NCBI RefSeq assembly: GCF_900218035.1
Contig: NZ_OBMR01000003.1
Span: 62,001 to 126,000 of the forward strand
DNA length: 64,000 nt
Reading direction: 5' to 3'
Origin: Pseudobutyrivibrio ruminis DSM 9787
GTDB lineage: Bacteria; Bacillota; Clostridia; Lachnospirales; Lachnospiraceae
Positions 9,235-19,132 of the stretch are shown piece by piece (the stretch's first letter is position 1; every line of letters starts with the position of its first letter). The position numbers and the translations under genes were made by a program. The notes under the pieces are model-generated. The model saw only the letters and a program-made list of their open reading frames with translations, was not told the DNA's origin and did no database searches.

Positions 9235-10592
9235 TGGATTTTAGCGCATTTTTAAATCCTGTTAATATACAGGACACCCCAAGACTTTTTACCGCTATTG
9301 CTGAATGGCTAGCGGTTTTTGTTTACTTTAATATCTACAAGAAAAAGAGACATGATAAGGAATTTGCTATTTACTGTATTGCTATATTTATTATCTTGGT
9401 CGCATTTCAATTTATAGCGGGTTTGTTGCCACTGGGTTTTTGGATTCCTACTATGATCGGTGCAGTAGGACTTATGTACTTTTCACTTTATATTGTTTTG
9501 GATATAAAGCCTAGGGATTGTGCGGTTCTTACAACTCATGCATTTGTACTGGCAGAGTTTGCTGCCAGCCTTTATAAGCAGCTTTATGTGTGGAGCGTAA
9601 AAATTACTGAGCAGGAAGGTATGGGCGAATCTGTTTTCAATATGCTCCTGGTGTACACTGTAACTTATATTGTTTATTACAGATTCGAGCGAGGCAATGT
9701 TCCATCTAATAGAAACCTTAACATCAGTAATAAAGAGATGATTAGTGTTATCGCTACAGGTATTGGCGCTTTCATCATGTCTAACATCAGTTTTGTAAAT
9801 AGCAGAACGCCATTCTCTGCCACCGAGAACATGCTCTATGTTCGTACGTTGGTAGATTTCGGAGGAATGTTGATGCTGATGACGGAGATGGGCCGCAGAA
9901 ACGAGCTGGCTCTTCGAAAGGAAAGTACTGAGATTAATCAGCTTTTTCAAAAGCAGTACGAGCAGTACAAGCTTGCAATAGATAATTCAGAAGCATTGCG
10001 CAAGGAGATGCATGACATGAAGCACTATGTCATGGCTCTTAAAAATGAGGATGACCCGGATCGTCGCTCAGAAGTGCTTGCAGATATGGAGCAGGCAATT
10101 GCAATCCAGGAATCCTTTATGAACACTGGAAACAAGGTTCTTGATGTGGTGCTTACTACAAAGAGCCTTCAGTGCCAAAAGAAGAACATCACTTTAAATG
10201 CAATGGTTGATGGCGATTTGCTGTCAGATATCCACGTAAAGGATATATGTTCTTTATTTGGTAATATATTGGACAATGCCATCGAGGCATCGCAGCAGGT
10301 TGCTGACAAGGAAAAGCCTCTTATCACGCTTTCAGTTCGCAAAAGAAACCAATTTATCATCGTAGAGTGTGATAATTACTCTGACAGTGAAAATGTAAAG
10401 CTTCGCAACAATCAAAAGCGTAGCTTCTTTGGTAAGAACAACCTACCTAAAACTACAAAAGGAGATAACGTAAAGCATGGCTATGGGCTTAAGTCCATTA
10501 CTCAGGTTGCTGAAAAGTACGGCGGCGCAATGAATTGCAGCTATGAAGATGGCTGGTTTAAGCTGAAAGTGCTGTTAGCTGCAAGCAAATAA
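9234..10592 (+). CDS. GHKL sensor histidine kinase (AgrC/ComD-like)
   Basis: A 452-residue sensor. The first roughly 225 residues contain several membrane helices. The cytoplasmic part carries an HPK10-type His motif (KEMHDMKHYVMALK) and a GHKL ATPase with N-box FGNILDNAIEAS and G-box GYGLKSITQVAEKYGG. It is coupled to the LytTR regulator by a one-base overlap with GGAGG at 9219-9223. No AgrB or peptide precursor gene is adjacent, so the signal is unknown. Confidence 0.88.
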   Translation: MDFSAFLNPVNIQDTPRLFTAIAEWLAVFVYFNIYKKKRHDKEFAIYCIAIFIILVAFQFIAGLLPLGFWIPTMIGAVGLMYFSLYIVLDIKPRDCAVLTTHAFVLAEFAASLYKQLYVWSVKITEQEGMGESVFNMLLVYTVTYIVYYRFERGNVPSNRNLNISNKEMISVIATGIGAFIMSNISFVNSRTPFSATENMLYVRTLVDFGGMLMLMTEMGRRNELALRKESTEINQLFQKQYEQYKLAIDNSEALRKEMHDMKHYVMALKNEDDPDRRSEVLADMEQAIAIQESFMNTGNKVLDVVLTTKSLQCQKKNITLNAMVDGDLLSDIHVKDICSLFGNILDNAIEASQQVADKEKPLITLSVRKRNQFIIVECDNYSDSENVKLRNNQKRSFFGKNNLPKTTKGDNVKHGYGLKSITQVAEKYGGAMNCSYEDGWFKLKVLLAASK

Positions 10593-10613
10593 TGCAAGTT
10601 ATCACGGATAAAT

Positions 10614-10648
10614 GACAAGTTGTCCTTCGGGATGGCTTGTCTTTTTTA
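10614..10648 (+). terminator. Intrinsic terminator after the sensor kinase
   Basis: Twelve-base arms (10614-10625 and 10630-10641, including three G-T pairs) closing a TTCG tetraloop, then a T run. Confidence 0.8.
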
Positions 10649-10687
10649 TTTCGTGGTAGATTATTATCAAGAAAACGGAGGATTAGT

Positions 10688-13048
10688 ATGGACGCTAAGG
10701 AAATTATTTCACAGCTTACACTTATGGAGAAGGCAGCTCTTTTGAGCGGAAAAAATGAGTGGGAATCACGTGATATTCCAAGACTTGGAATTCAGTCGAT
10801 TTCTTTTTCAGATGGTCCTCACGGCTTACGTCGTCAGGAGGGGGCAGGAGATCATTTGGGGCTTAATGCATCTCTTCCAGCTACATGTTTTCCAACAGCA
10901 GCTACAGTAGCAAACAGCTGGGATGAAAGTCTTGGTGAAGAAATTGGAGCAGCACTTGGTGAGGAAGCAGTTGCACAGAACGTTGATGTACTTCTTGGTC
11001 CAGGCTTAAATATGAAACGTTCTCCACTTTGCGGACGAAATTTTGAATACTTTAGTGAGGATCCAATCCTCGCCGGCAAGATGGCAGCTTCTTATGTAAG
11101 GGGTATACAGAGCAAGCATGTTTATTCTTGTCCAAAGCATTTCGCAGTTAACTCTCGCGAGTATCGCCGAATGGCAATGAATGCAGTTGTTGATGAGCGT
11201 ACACTTCGAGAGATTTACCTTACAGCATTTGAAATTGCTATTAAAGAGGGTGGAGCAAAGACAATCATGTCTGCTTACAACGAAGTTAATGGCAAGTATG
11301 CAAATGAAAACGAGCATTTGCTTGTGGATATCCTCAGAAATGAATGGGGATTTGATGGAATCGTAGTTACTGACTGGGGTGCAAGTAATGACCACGTTGC
11401 TGGTGTTAAGTGTCAGTCAAATGTGGAAATGCCAAACCCAGGACTTGATTCGGCTAGAGAGCTTATCAAGGCAGCTACAGAGGGTGAAGGTCGTATCACA
11501 GAGGAAGAAATCGATAGAGCAATTCTTCCTATTATCGAAGCAGCAATCTACTTCAAAGAAAACGACCACACAAAGGGCTTTGACAAAGAGGCTCATCACG
11601 CTATCGCTAAAAAGGCAGCTGTTAACTCAGCAGTTCTTCTTAAGAACGACGAGGACATCCTTCCTCTTGCAGCAGGCACAAAGGTATGCCTTAGAGGACC
11701 ATTCGTGGATAAGCCACGTTATCAGGGCTCAGGAAGCTCACAGGTTAACTCAACAAAGGTTGAGACCATCAGAGAACAGATTGCAAATTACGATTTACAG
11801 GTTATTGATGATCCTGAAGCAGCAGATGTTGTTTTATTCTTCTTTGGTCTTGATGAAATCGCAGAGAGCGAGGGCGCAGATAGAATGTCTATCGACGTTC
11901 CTGAATATCAGATTAAAGAGCTTGAGGAACTTACAGTTTACAACAAGCACATCGTTGGTGTTATGAGTGCTGGTTCATCAGTTAAGATGCCATGGCTTTC
12001 AAATCTCCAGGGATTGCTTCATGGATACTTAACAGGTCAGGCTGGAGCGTCAGCTCTTCTTGATATCATCACAGGAAAGGAAATTCCTACTGGTAAGCTT
12101 TCAGAGTCTTATCCATTCGCATATGCGGACTGCTCAATTGTTAATTATGCAGGTCAGGAAAAGAGAAATCTTCAGTATCGCGAAGGTCCTTTCATTGGAT
12201 ATCGTTATTACGATACAGCAGATGTGGCAGTTCAATTCCCATTTGGATATGGACTTAGCTATACAACATTTGAGTATTCAGCACTTTCTGTTACAGAGGA
12301 TGGTGTTAAGTTCACTATCACAAATACAGGAAAGCGCGACGGTGCTGAAATTGCTCAGCTCTATGTTGGTAAGAGCCAGTCAGGACTTATCCGTCCTAAG
12401 AAAGAGCTTAAGGGCTTCAAGAAGGTATGGATTAAGGCTGGCGAATCAGTGGAAGTAGAGATTCCATTTGATGACAAGACATTCCGCTATTTCTCAACTG
12501 TTTCAAACAAGTGGGAAATCGAAGGCGGTGAGTATCAGATTTACGTTGGAAAGAACGTTGCTGACATCGTACTTACAGGAATAATCACAAAGGAAGGCAC
12601 AATTACAGAGCTTCCTTACGACATCGAAACACTTCCAAGCTACAAGACAGGAAAGGTTCGAAACGTTCATTACGAGGAGTTCGAAAAGCTTTATGCTAAG
12701 CCACTTCCTGAGGAAAAGGTTGGACCACTTGATATCAACGATGCTCTTTGCCAGATGAAGGATGCTAAGAGCGGACTTTGCAGATTGGTTTACAAGATTC
12801 TAAAGAACAATCTTGATAAGTCTTATGAAAAGGGTGTTCCTGATTTGAACACAATGTTCATTTACAACATGCCTTTCAGAGCAATCAGCAAGATGTCAGG
12901 CGGAATGGTTAGCCGCGAAATGGTTGAGTCAATCGTAACCATCGCCAATGGACATTTCTTCAGAGGTCTTGGTGGTGTGATTGGAGGATTCTTCCGAAAT
13001 AGAAGTGCTAACAAGAAGTATGAGGCACGTTTACAGCATAAAGAATAG
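10688..13048 (+). CDS. GH3 family beta-glucosidase, canonical domain order
   Basis: A 786-residue glycoside hydrolase without a signal peptide, so probably cytoplasmic and acting on imported beta-glucosides. Domains in order: GH3 barrel with RNFEYFSEDP and KHFAVNSREYRR and the nucleophile Asp229 in GIVVTDWGAS; GH3 C-terminal alpha/beta domain (AVLLKNDEDILPL, GSGSSQVN); fibronectin III-like domain (PFGYGLSYTTFEYS onward). About 100 further residues at the C-terminus are not assigned. The start is set by GGAGGA at 10677-10682. It is first in an operon with the GtrA-like and permuted GH3 genes. Confidence 0.92.
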   Translation: MDAKEIISQLTLMEKAALLSGKNEWESRDIPRLGIQSISFSDGPHGLRRQEGAGDHLGLNASLPATCFPTAATVANSWDESLGEEIGAALGEEAVAQNVDVLLGPGLNMKRSPLCGRNFEYFSEDPILAGKMAASYVRGIQSKHVYSCPKHFAVNSREYRRMAMNAVVDERTLREIYLTAFEIAIKEGGAKTIMSAYNEVNGKYANENEHLLVDILRNEWGFDGIVVTDWGASNDHVAGVKCQSNVEMPNPGLDSARELIKAATEGEGRITEEEIDRAILPIIEAAIYFKENDHTKGFDKEAHHAIAKKAAVNSAVLLKNDEDILPLAAGTKVCLRGPFVDKPRYQGSGSSQVNSTKVETIREQIANYDLQVIDDPEAADVVLFFFGLDEIAESEGADRMSIDVPEYQIKELEELTVYNKHIVGVMSAGSSVKMPWLSNLQGLLHGYLTGQAGASALLDIITGKEIPTGKLSESYPFAYADCSIVNYAGQEKRNLQYREGPFIGYRYYDTADVAVQFPFGYGLSYTTFEYSALSVTEDGVKFTITNTGKRDGAEIAQLYVGKSQSGLIRPKKELKGFKKVWIKAGESVEVEIPFDDKTFRYFSTVSNKWEIEGGEYQIYVGKNVADIVLTGIITKEGTITELPYDIETLPSYKTGKVRNVHYEEFEKLYAKPLPEEKVGPLDINDALCQMKDAKSGLCRLVYKILKNNLDKSYEKGVPDLNTMFIYNMPFRAISKMSGGMVSREMVESIVTIANGHFFRGLGGVIGGFFRNRSANKKYEARLQHKE

Positions 13049-13060
13049 GAGAGTATAAAA

Positions 13061-13612
13061 ATGAATTTATGGAATAGTTTCGCCGAGAAGCATCCAGAGG
13101 CAGCTAAGTGGGTGCGAGAAGGCGGCTTGTTTGTAATAGTAAGTAATTTAATTACAGTATTTAAGTATTTATTACTTACATTTTTGCCGGCAGCCTTCGC
13201 ATTCTTAGGCGACAGATCATTTGGATGGCCAGGAATTCCACTTACAATTGCAGGTGAGACTTTTGATTGGAATATCCTTGGTTACGACCAGGCACACGGA
13301 GGACTTGCTTACTTTACAGCTTACATGATTGCAATGGTAATTGGTGAGTGCATCAATTTCCCAATCCAGAAGCTTTTCGTTTTCCGTAATCACGATAAGC
13401 CTGGCAAGCAGATTGCATGGTATATTGCAGCATTCATTGTAATCACATGCATCGTTAACTCAATTAACTGCATCTGGGTAGCAGTTGCAGGTATGTTTGT
13501 ACCAGCTTGGCTGTACAACATTGGAACTACAGTACTCAACGGCGGAGTTTCTATGGTGGTGTTCTTCTTTGTAAATAAGATCATTTTCCCAGAAACACCA
13601 AAGGCCGAATGA
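13061..13612 (+). CDS. GtrA-like polytopic membrane protein
   Basis: A 183-residue protein with about four membrane helices and the GtrA-type pattern near its end (FFFVNKIIFPE) and middle (INFPIQKLFVFRNH). GtrA-family proteins are associated with polyprenyl-linked sugar movement or cell-surface polysaccharide work, but the function here is not shown by sequence. It lies 12 bases after one GH3 gene and 43 bases before another. Confidence 0.7.
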   Translation: MNLWNSFAEKHPEAAKWVREGGLFVIVSNLITVFKYLLLTFLPAAFAFLGDRSFGWPGIPLTIAGETFDWNILGYDQAHGGLAYFTAYMIAMVIGECINFPIQKLFVFRNHDKPGKQIAWYIAAFIVITCIVNSINCIWVAVAGMFVPAWLYNIGTTVLNGGVSMVVFFFVNKIIFPETPKAE

Positions 13613-13655
13613 GATATATCTTTTAACGTTAGTTGAAAGGAAGGAGAAGAAGAAA

Positions 13656-16595
13656 ATGTTATCAATCAACATTGCGGACGTTATCGCCGTAGTACAAACA
13701 ATGATCCCACAGCTTATCGTTTTAGGCGTGGCGCTCGTTGCAGCAATCATCGTTACAATTTGCGCGATGAAGGCTAAGAAGCCTCTTAAAGGCTTTATCA
13801 GAAAAGAAGCTTGGTTAGCTTTCTTATTAGTAGTAGTTGTAGTAGTTAATACAATTCTACTTGGACCAGTTTACTCTATGGTAAACATGGCAATGGGAGG
13901 TGGCACAATCTCAGATGAAGCCATCGAAGAGGCAAAGGCTCTCGCAACAGAAATTGCTGAAGAGGGTATTGTTCTTTTAAAGAATGATGATGCAGCACTT
14001 CCTCTTGCAGAGGGAACAAAGGTCAACGTATTTGGTTGGTCTTCAACAAACCCAATTTATGGTGGTACAGGATCAGGTGCACTTTCAGATGCATATCCAA
14101 CAGTTGATTTCCTTACAGGTCTTACTGATGCAGGTATCGAGTACAATCAGGACCTTGTAGATTTCTATACAGGATGGAGAACAGAAAGACCTACAGTAGG
14201 TATGATGGGACAGGATTGGACAATTCCTGAGCCAACAGTTTCTGAGTATGGTAGCCTTATTTCAGATGCTAAGGACTTCTCAGATACAGCAATTTTCTTC
14301 ATCGCACGTTCAGGTGGTGAGGGAGCAGATCTTCCACAGTCATATGATGGAGAAGATACATTCTCTACAGAGGGAATGTTCGGTGCTTCAGGTGTTCGTT
14401 ATTCAGATCAGAAGGATGATCTTGATGCATCTAAGTCATACCTTGAGCTTTCAAACAGAGAGCAGGCACTTCTTGATGAAGTAACAGCAAACTTTGACAA
14501 GGTAATCGTAGTTGTTAACTCAGCAAACGCTATGGAGCTTGGCTTCGTTAACGATTACTCACAGATTAAGTCAGTTCTTTACTGCCCAGGTACAGGTCAG
14601 ACAGGTTTCGACGGACTTGGCGAGATTCTTGCAGGTCAGATCAACCCATCTGGTAAGACAGCTGACACATTTGTTTCAGACTTATTCGCAACACCAACAG
14701 CAAACAACTTTGGTGATTTCGATTACACAAACATGGATGAGTATGGATTCGAGAATATGTTCGCTGAGGGCGGCATGGCTTATCCTACATTTGTAAACTA
14801 TGTTGAAGGTATTTACGTTGGTTACAAATATTATGAGACAGCTTACGCTGAGGCAGAAGCTGGCAACATGGAGTTCGATTATGACTCTACAGTACTTTAT
14901 CCATTCGGTTATGGATTATCTTACACAACATTCTCTCAGGAGATGGGACCTATTACAAATGATGGTACAACAGTATCATTTGACGTAACAGTTACAAACA
15001 CAGGTGATGTTGCTGGTAAGGATGTTGTAGAAGTTTACTACAACCCACCATACACAAACGGCGGCATTGAGAAGGCAGCAGCAAACTTAATCCAGTTTGC
15101 AAAGACTTCTACACTTGAGCCAGGTGCATCAGAGACAATCAACATCTCATTTGCACTTGAGGATATGGCTTCATACGATACATACGGCGAGGGCTGCTAT
15201 GTACTTGAGGCTGGTGATTATGAGATTTCTATCAACTCAGATTCACACAACAAGATTGCTACAGATACAGTAACAGTTGGCTCTACAATCGTTTATGATG
15301 AGTCAAACAAGCGTGAGTCAGATCAGGTTGCAGCTACAAACCAGTTTGGCTTCGCAGAAGGTGATGTAACATACCTTTCACGTGCAGATGGTTTCGCTAA
15401 CTATGACGAAGCAACAGCTGCTCCAACAAGCTATGAAATGTCTGATGAAGCAAAGGCTACTTACTTCAACGAGACAAACTATGATCCTACTGATTACAAT
15501 AATGATTCAGATGTAATGCCTACAACAGGCGCTGACAATGGTGTTAAGCTTGCAGATCTTCGTGGTCTTGATTACGATGATCCAATGTGGGATACACTTC
15601 TCGATGAGCTTACAGTTTCAGATATGAACACACTTATCGAGCTCGGTGGATACGAGACATCAGCAGTTGATTCAATCGGCAAGGTTATGACATACGATTG
15701 TGATGGTCCTGCTTCAATCAACAACAACTTCACAGGCCAGGGTTCTATCGGATTCCCAGCAGCAGTTATGATTGCTTGCACATGGAATAAGGACATTGCA
15801 CTTGCATTTGGTGAGTCAATCGGCCGTATGGCAAACGACATGGATGTTTCTGGTTGGTATGCTCCAGCTACAAACACACACCGTTCAGCATTTGCAGGAC
15901 GTAACTTCGAGTACTACTCAGAGGATGGCGTACTTGCAGGTTGGATGTGTGCAAACGCTGTAAATGGTGCAAGAGAGTGGGGCGTATACTCATACGTTAA
16001 GCACTTTGCAACAAATGACCAGGAAACAAACAGAACAAACTTCCTTTGCACATGGCTCAATGAGCAGTCATTGCGTGAGATTTACTTAAAGTCATTTGAA
16101 ATTGTATTCAAGAACTCAAACCCAGGTGCAACAATGGTTGCATTCAACAACATCGGTACAGTACCAGCTGAGGCTTGCTCAGAGCTTCTTAACACAGTAC
16201 TTCGTGGCGAGTGGGGATTCAGAGGTCTTGCAGAGACAGATTACTTCGGTGGCTACGGATATCAGGATTCTGACCGTATGATTAGAAATGGTTGCGACCT
16301 TATGCTTGCAACATACTCTACACCACAGTCTACAGTTACAGATCAGGAATCTGCTACATCAGTAATTGCTATGAGAACAGCTTCTCACAACATTCTTTAC
16401 ACTGTAGTAAACAGCCGTGCATATGATTCAGAAATCAGCGCAGGCCTTCCTACATGGGAGAAGATTCTCTTCGCTATCGATGCAGTACTTGTTCTTCTCA
16501 TTGCTTGTCTTGAGTACTTTGCAGTAAAGAAATACCTTGCAAAGAAGAAAGAGGTAGTAGTAGAAGAAGTTGTAGAAAACACAACAGAAGAGTAA
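13656..16595 (+). CDS. Membrane-anchored GH3 beta-glucosidase with swapped domain order
   Basis: A 979-residue GH3 enzyme with the domains permuted. After two N-terminal membrane helices (about 10-32 and 45-70) comes the alpha/beta C-domain (GIVLLKNDDAALPL, GGTGSGALSD), then the fibronectin III-like domain (FGYGLSYTTFS near 425), and only then the catalytic barrel (YDCDGPAS, GRNFEYYSEDG, YVKHFATNDQE, nucleophile Asp862 in LAETDYFGGYG). A further membrane helix lies near 945-965, followed by a charged tail. The ends are anchored, so the bulk should sit outside the cell. Swapped GH3 order is known from Butyrivibrio and Ruminococcus enzymes. Confidence 0.9.
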   Translation: MLSINIADVIAVVQTMIPQLIVLGVALVAAIIVTICAMKAKKPLKGFIRKEAWLAFLLVVVVVVNTILLGPVYSMVNMAMGGGTISDEAIEEAKALATEIAEEGIVLLKNDDAALPLAEGTKVNVFGWSSTNPIYGGTGSGALSDAYPTVDFLTGLTDAGIEYNQDLVDFYTGWRTERPTVGMMGQDWTIPEPTVSEYGSLISDAKDFSDTAIFFIARSGGEGADLPQSYDGEDTFSTEGMFGASGVRYSDQKDDLDASKSYLELSNREQALLDEVTANFDKVIVVVNSANAMELGFVNDYSQIKSVLYCPGTGQTGFDGLGEILAGQINPSGKTADTFVSDLFATPTANNFGDFDYTNMDEYGFENMFAEGGMAYPTFVNYVEGIYVGYKYYETAYAEAEAGNMEFDYDSTVLYPFGYGLSYTTFSQEMGPITNDGTTVSFDVTVTNTGDVAGKDVVEVYYNPPYTNGGIEKAAANLIQFAKTSTLEPGASETINISFALEDMASYDTYGEGCYVLEAGDYEISINSDSHNKIATDTVTVGSTIVYDESNKRESDQVAATNQFGFAEGDVTYLSRADGFANYDEATAAPTSYEMSDEAKATYFNETNYDPTDYNNDSDVMPTTGADNGVKLADLRGLDYDDPMWDTLLDELTVSDMNTLIELGGYETSAVDSIGKVMTYDCDGPASINNNFTGQGSIGFPAAVMIACTWNKDIALAFGESIGRMANDMDVSGWYAPATNTHRSAFAGRNFEYYSEDGVLAGWMCANAVNGAREWGVYSYVKHFATNDQETNRTNFLCTWLNEQSLREIYLKSFEIVFKNSNPGATMVAFNNIGTVPAEACSELLNTVLRGEWGFRGLAETDYFGGYGYQDSDRMIRNGCDLMLATYSTPQSTVTDQESATSVIAMRTASHNILYTVVNSRAYDSEISAGLPTWEKILFAIDAVLVLLIACLEYFAVKKYLAKKKEVVVEEVVENTTEE

Positions 16596-16609
16596 TAAAG
16601 AAAAAAGTA

Positions 16610-16640
16610 GGGCAGCTCGAAAGAGCTGCCCTTAGTTTTT
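16610..16640. terminator. Terminator between converging genes
   Basis: Nine-base-pair GC-rich stem (16610-16618 and 16623-16631) with a GAAA tetraloop. T run on the plus side and an A run before it, so it can serve both the GH3 operon and the minus-strand HD-GYP gene. Confidence 0.85.
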
Positions 16641-16650
16641 TTATAAGGTT

Positions 16651-17721
16651 TTATTTAACAATTACAGTGCTAAGATAATTGCGGTCATTTGATAAATCAA
16701 CAACCGTTTGAATGCTTGTAATCTTAATAACTGGTCGAAGTGGATATGCCTTATTCTGACGAACAACCACACCTTCCTCACCGTTGCTAAGCTTGATAGT
16801 AGAACCATTTGGATAGATGTTTACTATAGTAAGGAATGCTCTGAAGTATTTCAGATTAAATTTGTTACTCATTGTAAACATTATTTCAATTGCTTCTGCA
16901 GGAGTGTAGGCTCTCTTATATGGTCTTGCAGTAACAAGCGCATCATACACATCTACAATAGAAATGATTTGAGCCATCTTTCCAATCTGGTCACCAGAAA
17001 GATTTCTTGGATATCCTGAGCCATCAATATTTTCATGATGGTTAAGTATTGCCTGACGCATCTCCTCTGTAAGGTCAGGAGACTTGGCAAGCAGGCGATA
17101 TCCTCTTACTGGGTGAGTTTTGATTAATTCAAATTCTGTGGCTGTAAGCTTCCCTGGTTTGTTTAAAATTTCATTTGGAATTTCTTCTTTTCCAATATCA
17201 TGAAGAAGTCCTACAACTGTAATATCTCTTACAAATGAATCAGGTTCGCCTAAGGCCTTTGCTAATATGGCTGCCATTGTGCCTACATCTACAGAGTGTC
17301 TGTAAGTATACTCATCACATACCTTTAGCTTTGAAAGATTTAGGCTTAAGGATTTAGAGTCATTTATAATGCTGCAAACCTTTTCACCAATCTGAATTAT
17401 TCCTTTAGTCAAGCTATCTATATCATCAAGATTAGCATATAGTCTGGCTAATGATTCCATGGCGTACTGTCTGAAGCTTTCATCAAAACATATGGAATCA
17501 TCTGGAAGTGGAAAATCATCCTCTAAATCGAATTCATCCGCATCTGAATAATAAATTGTAGCGTGAATTTTCCCGTGATAATCAGACAACGACTTTAAAA
17601 TCTTTTGGTCGATGACTGTCATTTTTGGGCAAAGAAGTGCCCCCGAATCTGTATAGATGTCAGTTTCTGTAATACATCCCTCCGGTAGATCACTGACATA
17701 TCCATATACATCTTTAATCAT
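16651..17721 (-). CDS. HD-GYP domain phosphodiesterase-like protein
   Basis: A 356-residue protein whose residues about 135-300 form an HD-GYP domain: the HD pair at 174-175 (LLHDIGKEEIP), NHHENIDGSGYP with the GYP at 236-238, and DVYDALVTARPYKRA. HD-GYP proteins typically hydrolyse cyclic di-GMP. The N-terminal 120 residues match no domain I recognise. The start follows AAGGGA on the minus strand, and a strong promoter lies upstream at 17774-17802. It is a single-gene unit. Confidence 0.9.
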   Translation of the reverse strand: MIKDVYGYVSDLPEGCITETDIYTDSGALLCPKMTVIDQKILKSLSDYHGKIHATIYYSDADEFDLEDDFPLPDDSICFDESFRQYAMESLARLYANLDDIDSLTKGIIQIGEKVCSIINDSKSLSLNLSKLKVCDEYTYRHSVDVGTMAAILAKALGEPDSFVRDITVVGLLHDIGKEEIPNEILNKPGKLTATEFELIKTHPVRGYRLLAKSPDLTEEMRQAILNHHENIDGSGYPRNLSGDQIGKMAQIISIVDVYDALVTARPYKRAYTPAEAIEIMFTMSNKFNLKYFRAFLTIVNIYPNGSTIKLSNGEEGVVVRQNKAYPLRPVIKITSIQTVVDLSNDRNYLSTVIVK

Positions 17722-17773
17722 ACATTACTGTCCCTTTAAAACGCAAAAATTTCTTTGTGTTGATAACAATGTT

Positions 17774-17802
17774 ATTATACACCCTTAATAATGTGTTGAC
17801 AA
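17774..17802 (-). promoter_or_regulatory. Sigma-A promoter for the HD-GYP gene
   Basis: On the minus strand: TTGTCA, exactly 17 bases, TATAAT. The best consensus promoter in the window. Confidence 0.8.
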
Positions 17803-17903
17803 TGAAAACTATAATGTTGTATGAAAAACTTTTAAAGCTTGATGAATTTATAAATATTGGGAAACTTTGCCAGAATTGATGTGTCAAATAAGGGGAAGTG
17901 GCG

Positions 17904-17932
17904 TTGAAGAATTGAGTGTGATTTGTTAAAAT
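17904..17932 (+). promoter_or_regulatory. Sigma-A promoter for the GT2 gene
   Basis: TTGAAG, 17 bases, TAAAAT with TG one base before the -10 (extended -10), 32 bases before the ATG at 17964. Confidence 0.6.
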
Positions 17933-17963
17933 TGTAAAGGTTAAATTAGTTAGGAGAGTATTT

Positions 17964-18980
17964 ATGAAATTACTAAGTTTTGCAGTACCATGTTACAACT
18001 CAGCAGCTTATATGGAGCATTGCGTAGAGACACTTTTACATGGTGGTGAAGATGTAGAAATAATAATAGTAGACGATGGTTCTACAAAAGATAACACAGC
18101 AGAAATCGCAGACAGACTTGCAGCAGAACACCCTACCATTATCAAGGCTGTTCATCAGGAAAACGGCGGTCATGGTCAGGCAGTCAACACAGGTCTTAAA
18201 AATGCCACAGGCTTATTCTTCAAGGTTGTAGACTCAGATGACTGGGTAGACCCAGATGCATACGACAAAATCTTAAAGGTATTACGCAGCTCAGTTGAAA
18301 ATGGCAAGCAGCTTGATATGCTTATTTCAAACTACGTATACGAAAAAGAAGGGGCTCATCACAAGAAGGTTATGTCATACTCAAACCTTCCTAAGAACAA
18401 GTACTTCTCTTGGGATGAGACAGGCCACTTCAAAAAGGGCCAATACATTTTGATGCATTCAGTTATCTATCGTACAAAGCTTTTGCGTGATTGTGGAATG
18501 GAGCTTCCAAAGCACACATTCTATGTTGATAACCTTTATGTATTCTACCCACTTCCATACGTAAAGACTATGTACTACTTGGATGTTGATTTCTATCGTT
18601 ACTTTATTGGTCGTGATGATCAGTCAGTCAACGAAAAGGTTATGATTTCTCGTATCGACCAGCAGATTAAAGTCAACAAGCTTATGATGGAAGCATACGA
18701 CTACAAGAATATTAAGGATAATCATGTTAAGAAATACATGTTCAATTACTTAGAGATGATTACAGTTATCTCTACAGTTCTTCTTATGAAGAGTGGCACA
18801 AAGGAACACCAGCAGAAGCGTCATGATCTTTGGAAATACATCAAAGAGCAGGACTACTATTTATATAGAAAGCTTCGCTACGGCTTCATGTGCGCAACTA
18901 CAAACCTTCCAGGCCACGGCGGCCGCGCAATCTCTATCACAGCATACAAGATTGCCCAGAAGGTAGTAGGATTCAATTAA
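17964..18980 (+). CDS. Family 2 glycosyltransferase
   Basis: A 338-residue GT-A fold transferase: N-terminal SFAVPCYNSAAYM, nucleotide-binding IIIVDDGSTKDNT, acceptor-side GGHGQAVNTG and the metal-binding VVDSDDWVD. There is no membrane helix, so it is likely cytoplasmic or peripheral. Substrate and product are unknown. It stands alone: own promoter upstream and a hairpin cluster with a terminator downstream. The stop codon lies inside a perfect palindrome (18969-19000). Confidence 0.85.
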   Translation: MKLLSFAVPCYNSAAYMEHCVETLLHGGEDVEIIIVDDGSTKDNTAEIADRLAAEHPTIIKAVHQENGGHGQAVNTGLKNATGLFFKVVDSDDWVDPDAYDKILKVLRSSVENGKQLDMLISNYVYEKEGAHHKKVMSYSNLPKNKYFSWDETGHFKKGQYILMHSVIYRTKLLRDCGMELPKHTFYVDNLYVFYPLPYVKTMYYLDVDFYRYFIGRDDQSVNEKVMISRIDQQIKVNKLMMEAYDYKNIKDNHVKKYMFNYLEMITVISTVLLMKSGTKEHQQKRHDLWKYIKEQDYYLYRKLRYGFMCATTNLPGHGGRAISITAYKIAQKVVGFN

Positions 18981-19106
18981 TCATTAGATTAATTGAATCC
19001 GTAAATGGCACATATTTCGCAAAGCGAAATGTGTGTTCTGCGAAGCAGAATTAAACTGTTGCTTACACTGGCAACAGTTTAACCCTAGGATTCAACTAGA
19101 CATTAG
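18967..19106. repeat. Hairpin cassette bounded by 21-bp imperfect direct repeats
   Basis: The end of the GT2 gene (18967-18987) and 19086-19106 agree at 18 of 21 bases. Between them lie four tight palindromes: 18969-19000 (13-bp arms), 19009-19035 (12-bp arms, one G-T), 19036-19050 (6-bp arms) and 19051-19082 (12-bp perfect arms). The sequence after the second copy is the natural terminator. This looks like a small hairpin element inserted between gene and terminator. Confidence 0.6.
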
Positions 19107-19132
19107 GCTCACCTGTTGTGGTGAGCTTTTTT
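19107..19132 (+). terminator. Intrinsic terminator for the GT2 gene
   Basis: Seven-base arms GCTCACC/GGTGAGC with a six-base loop and a run of six T. Confidence 0.85.

Noticed and set aside
9234-10592. Complete agr-type quorum system
   Set aside because: Kinase and regulator are present, but no AgrB-like protease or peptide precursor is encoded next to them.
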